A stretch of DNA of 64,000 nt, taken from assembly GCF_000026945.1 (NCBI RefSeq), contig NC_012867.1, positions 992,001 through 1,056,000 on the forward strand. Reading direction: 5' to 3'. The notes under the pieces were generated by a model that was not told where the DNA came from, did not search any database, and saw only the letters and a list, made by a program, of their open reading frames with translations. The number at the start of each line of letters is the position of its first letter. Positions within the stretch are counted from its first letter, which is position 1. Shown one piece after another: positions 60,903-64,000 of this stretch. This stretch comes from Candida dubliniensis CD36. Taxonomy: Eukaryota > Ascomycota > Pichiomycetes > Serinales > Debaryomycetaceae. A program made the position numbers and the translations under genes.

Positions 60903-61185
60903 TCCTTCCTCCTTCCTCAAAACAAAACAAAAAAAGAACGGGACAAAGAGTAATATGTTTCATTTTCTTACCATTTTTTCATTTTAATAAACTTTTCTTT
61001 ATAAAGTAAAATATAAGTTGTTTGTTTCAAGTATCAACAATACCAAATTTGTGATGAGAAAGAAAGAAAGAAAAAGAAAAAAACAAGCCTGAAAAATTTT
61101 AATCTTTTGCAATAATATAAAAGTTGTGGGAGGAAGAGGAGGAGGAGGAGGTGGAGGAGGAAGAATTTGAATTGACTTGTTTAAT

Positions 61186-61217
<32 letters not shown>

Positions 61218-61959
61218 GAGGCAATGCCCCCTTTTTCTTCATTAATAATCGTCTAATTTATAGTTATACTTAACGAATAATGGTATTACATTTTTTATTT
61301 TTTTTTTTTATTTTTTTTTTTCTTTTTGCATCCATTTAAACAAGTCAAATCAACTGATATCACATATACACGTTTATATTTCTTTAATTTGTTAATGGAA
61401 TTGAATGTGAAGTTCTATTATTATATCCTATTTACTAAGAGAATAAAATGAAACACTTTATTATTAAAGTTTCCATTCCATTGGGGGGCTTTGATGTTTT
61501 GTGTTTTTTTGATAGAATTAGGGTATCATCTAACGAACAACACAACTCAAGAATATAACTACAAGTAAATGTGATAGTATTAAGCGATTCAAATTGAACT
61601 TCTATAATATGAACCATTATATAAACCCTGATTAATTCAATTTAGACGACTGAAAAATGGAATACCATATCCACATCTCCACATCTCCACATCACATTAT
61701 ATCCTCGTCTTGGAAAAAATACCCATAAATGAAGTTTAAATATTTAAAGTTTATTCAAATTTAATTATAAAAAAAAAAAAGAAGTTAACCATAATCACGT
61801 TCTTGAAAATATTAATACTCTCAGTCGTAACAATACATAAGAAGAAAAATGTGGTGGTAGTCTTGGTCGTCGTCATAATAATAAACTTTTGTCGTTATAG
61901 AAGAAAATAGTTAAAAAAAAAATTGAAAGGGAAGAAGAAGAAGAAGAAGAAGAAGATTA

Positions 61960-62034
61960 GTCGTCGTCGTCGTCGTCGTTGTCGTCGTTGTCGTCGTTGT
62001 CGTCGTTGTCGTCGTTGTCGTCGTTGTCGTCGTC
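61960..62034. repeat. GTC-based minisatellite (GTCGTCGTT units)
   Basis: After a short pure GTC run, the 9-bp unit GTCGTCGTT is repeated about six times. On the minus strand it reads Arg-Arg-Gln repeats in an ORF that has no other support. Confidence 0.7.
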
Positions 62035-62807
62035 TTGTATAACTAGATGGGACCCTTTTTTTTCCCCCAGGTACAAAGAATAGTGGGTTATTAGTCACGA
62101 GAGATCTGAAGTTATAAACTTTGTTAATCCACAACACAAGGCAATTGCGTTATGGATTGTACATTAATCATCATTATCGACAACTCCTATGGGAATTGAG
62201 AATGAGGTTTATTTAAAATGAAAGCGTAAAACCATTTTTTTTTTTTTGAATTTTATTAAAATATTCTTAAACTCTATTGGTGGATACATTTGTGTCATAA
62301 CCCGTTATATAAGACGAGTCTTATTATTATTTGATACCTATTGAACAAGTCAAACAATTCTTTGAGGAGGATAATAAATATAGATATGATAATGATAGTT
62401 TATCAAAGTTTGTAATACGATAGAATGTTTGTTTCATTTCTTCTCTTCTTTTCTCTTCTCTTCTCTTCTCTCCCATACATATAACTTATTAACCAAAATT
62501 ATTTTCTTTGTTGAAGAAAAGGTATGAGGAGGAGGACGAGGAGGATGAGGATGCTTAGTCAAGATATGAAAGAGTTAGAGCCACCACCACCATCGACAGG
62601 GGGGCCAAATCAAATAATGTTTATCGAGGTACGTATTGAAAACCACAATTAGTTGACAAAGTTTTGAATATTTAACTTCGCGATTTTCTAATTGATTGAC
62701 AAACAACAACAACAACAAACACAACACACACACACACACATTAAAATTTATTAACCCTTTTCTTCTTCTTCTTCTTCTTTTAATTATACAAATCACTTAT
62801 ATTTATA

Positions 62808-63332
62808 ATGAATCAATTATTAATTACTAAACATGAGAAATTTTTCAATAGATGTTTAATTGGTCTCCCATCATCAGCTCAATCTGAAGATTCAAATAAA
62901 TTAGCCATAATATATTTTTGTTTACATGGACTTCAATTACTTCAAAAATTTCAATTTCATGAACAAGAATTAATTTATTATCGTAATTTTATTTATAAAC
63001 AATTTATGATTGAAAATAATGAAATTATTTCATTTAGATCAACTCATTATTTTTCAAATATTAATAAAAAATTTAAATTTGATTGTCCAAATTTATCATC
63101 AACATTATTTGCTTTATATAATTTATTAATTTTAAAATCACCTTATCATAATTATATAAATCGAAATAAAATTATGAAATTTTTATGTAAATGTCAAATC
63201 AATAATGGAATTAATAAAGGTGGATTTGTACCGACTCTTTATTATGAAAATGGGATTTATAAACAATTTGGAGAACCAGATCTTAGAGTTTGTTATATGG
63301 CATTATTGATTCGTCATTTAATGAAATATGAC

Positions 63333-63377
<45 letters not shown>

Positions 63378-64000
63378 AACGAGGATAAAGATAAAGATAA
63401 TGATAAAGATAATGATAAAGATAATGATAATGATAAAGATAATGATAATGATAAAGATAATGATAAAGATAATGATATAGATGTGATATCTTTACAAAAA
63501 TTTATTCTTGATAGAATAAACATCAATGGGGGATTTAGTTCTACTATTATGGATGAATCACATTTAGGATTCACATTTTGTGCTGTAGCATCATTAAAAT
63601 TACTTAATTATCCTTTAGAAAATTTACAATCAACAAAAGAATGGTTAATTCATAGACAAGTTGATTATCCTAAGAATCTATATAATAATGACAATGACAA
63701 TGACAATAACAATGATTATGATTATGAATATTATCGTAATATTGATATTGGTGGATTTAATGGTAGAGAAAATAAATTAAGTGATACATGTTATTCTTGG
63801 TGGTGTACTGGAAGTTTATATAATATTAATTGTAATTTTATTAAATTAGTGGATTTAAATAAAGCAAAAAATTATTTATTAAATCAAACTCAAAATCAAT
63901 TATTTGGAGGATTTTCAAAAGATCCTCAATCAATTCCTGATCCTATGCATAGTTATTTAGCTTTAGCAAGTTTATCATTATGGGATCATGAAAAATTTGC
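62808..64000 (+). CDS. CDC43: Geranylgeranyltransferase type I beta subunit, 5' part
   Basis: Attaches geranylgeranyl to CaaX proteins such as Rho1 and Cdc42, together with the Ram2 alpha subunit. About 397 codons are in the window; the 3' end lies beyond it. ATG 62808 gives MNQLLITKHEKFFNRCL..LPSS, matching the family N-terminus. The prenyltransferase repeats are present: GGFVPTLYYENG, GGFSSTIMDESHLGFTFCAV, GGFNGRENKLSDTCYSWW (Zn ligands Asp and Cys), and QLFGGFSKDP...MHSYLALASL (Zn His). An Asn/Asp/Lys low-complexity insert (about residues 175-224) interrupts the repeats. Confidence 0.9.
63330..63478 (+). repeat. AAT and GATAAAGATAAT repeats inside CDC43
   Basis: An AAT run followed by GATAAAGATAAT/GATAATGATAAA units, in frame. 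It codes a poly-Asn stretch then Asp-Lys-Asp-Asn repeats (about 50 residues) between two catalytic repeats of CDC43. Confidence 0.85.

Larger units (their letters stand above)
60404..62807. other. Long divergent intergenic region, GPI protein / CDC43
   Basis: 2.4 kb without a convincing gene. It has an ATG/ATA run (60757-60796), a C-run (60886-60902), a GGA run (61132-61160), CAA repeats (61188-61216), T-runs (61293-61323), AAG repeats (61931-61957), the GTCGTCGTT minisatellite at 61960-62034, and CTTCT repeats before CDC43. A short ORF (about 62548-62652) with MKELEPPPPSTGGPNQ lies in the CDC43 leader. Confidence 0.45.

Noticed and set aside
61895..62137. Arg-Arg-Gln repeat ORF on the minus strand
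   Set aside because: Produced only by the GTC minisatellite and a CTT run; no ATG at its start and no other coding signal.
62548..62652. Short ORF with MKELEPPPPSTGGPNQ followed by GTACGT, as a possible first exon of CDC43
   Set aside because: Splicing to the only nearby acceptor (in CAATAG, about 62853) puts CDC43 out of frame, and the CDC43 N-terminus is already complete from ATG 62808.

Overview
This is nuclear DNA from a budding yeast of the CUG-Ser1 (Candida/Lodderomyces) clade, close to C. albicans or C. tropicalis; I cannot fix the species. Three things point there: very AT-rich DNA with many polyN/polyQ tracts, introns with a GTATGT donor and TACTAAC branch site, and CTG codons sitting where Ser is expected. 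One gene has nine consecutive CTG codons beside Pro and TTA-Leu runs, and the Q-rich regulator at 46.5-48.5 kb uses CTG at Ser-like positions.

Left part (1-24 kb): the 5' part of septin CDC10, mitochondrial ribosomal protein bL32m, PDX3 (vitamin B6), an F-box/JmjC oxygenase, and ATG22. Next come an MFS exporter, the P450 DIT2 and the isocyanide-synthase-like DIT1, which together form a dityrosine-type gene cluster. Then follow RBL2 (tubulin cofactor A), UGP1 with an intron, an intron-containing tRNA-Ser(GCT), a small acidic protein, INO80 and a TMEM14-family protein.

Middle (24-46 kb): ADE6, a small UPF0390 basic protein followed 36 bp later by a 90-residue ORF, an FMP42-like transporter, a small membrane protein, RPB8, an unidentified protein with a short first exon, a MNN1-family mannosyltransferase whose DxD position reads NQH, RPS3 with a striking double-palindrome promoter, a 101-residue ORF, and an unrecognised 864-residue N-rich protein.

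Right part (46-64 kb): an MSS11-type LisH regulator whose frame is cut by a TAA inside its polyglutamine tract, an F-box protein, an aldehyde dehydrogenase, GLY1 (threonine aldolase), a possible decayed gene, LYS5 (phosphopantetheinyl transferase), a GPI-type Ser/Thr-rich cell-surface protein, and the 5' part of CDC43 (GGTase-I beta), which runs off the window end.

Most genes are ordinary housekeeping. The points most worth a second look are the DIT1-DIT2-exporter cluster, the interrupted MSS11, the MNN1-like protein without a DxD, the gene relic at 56.4-57.5 kb, and the RPS3 promoter palindromes. I saw no transposon, CRISPR array or clearly new multi-gene system.
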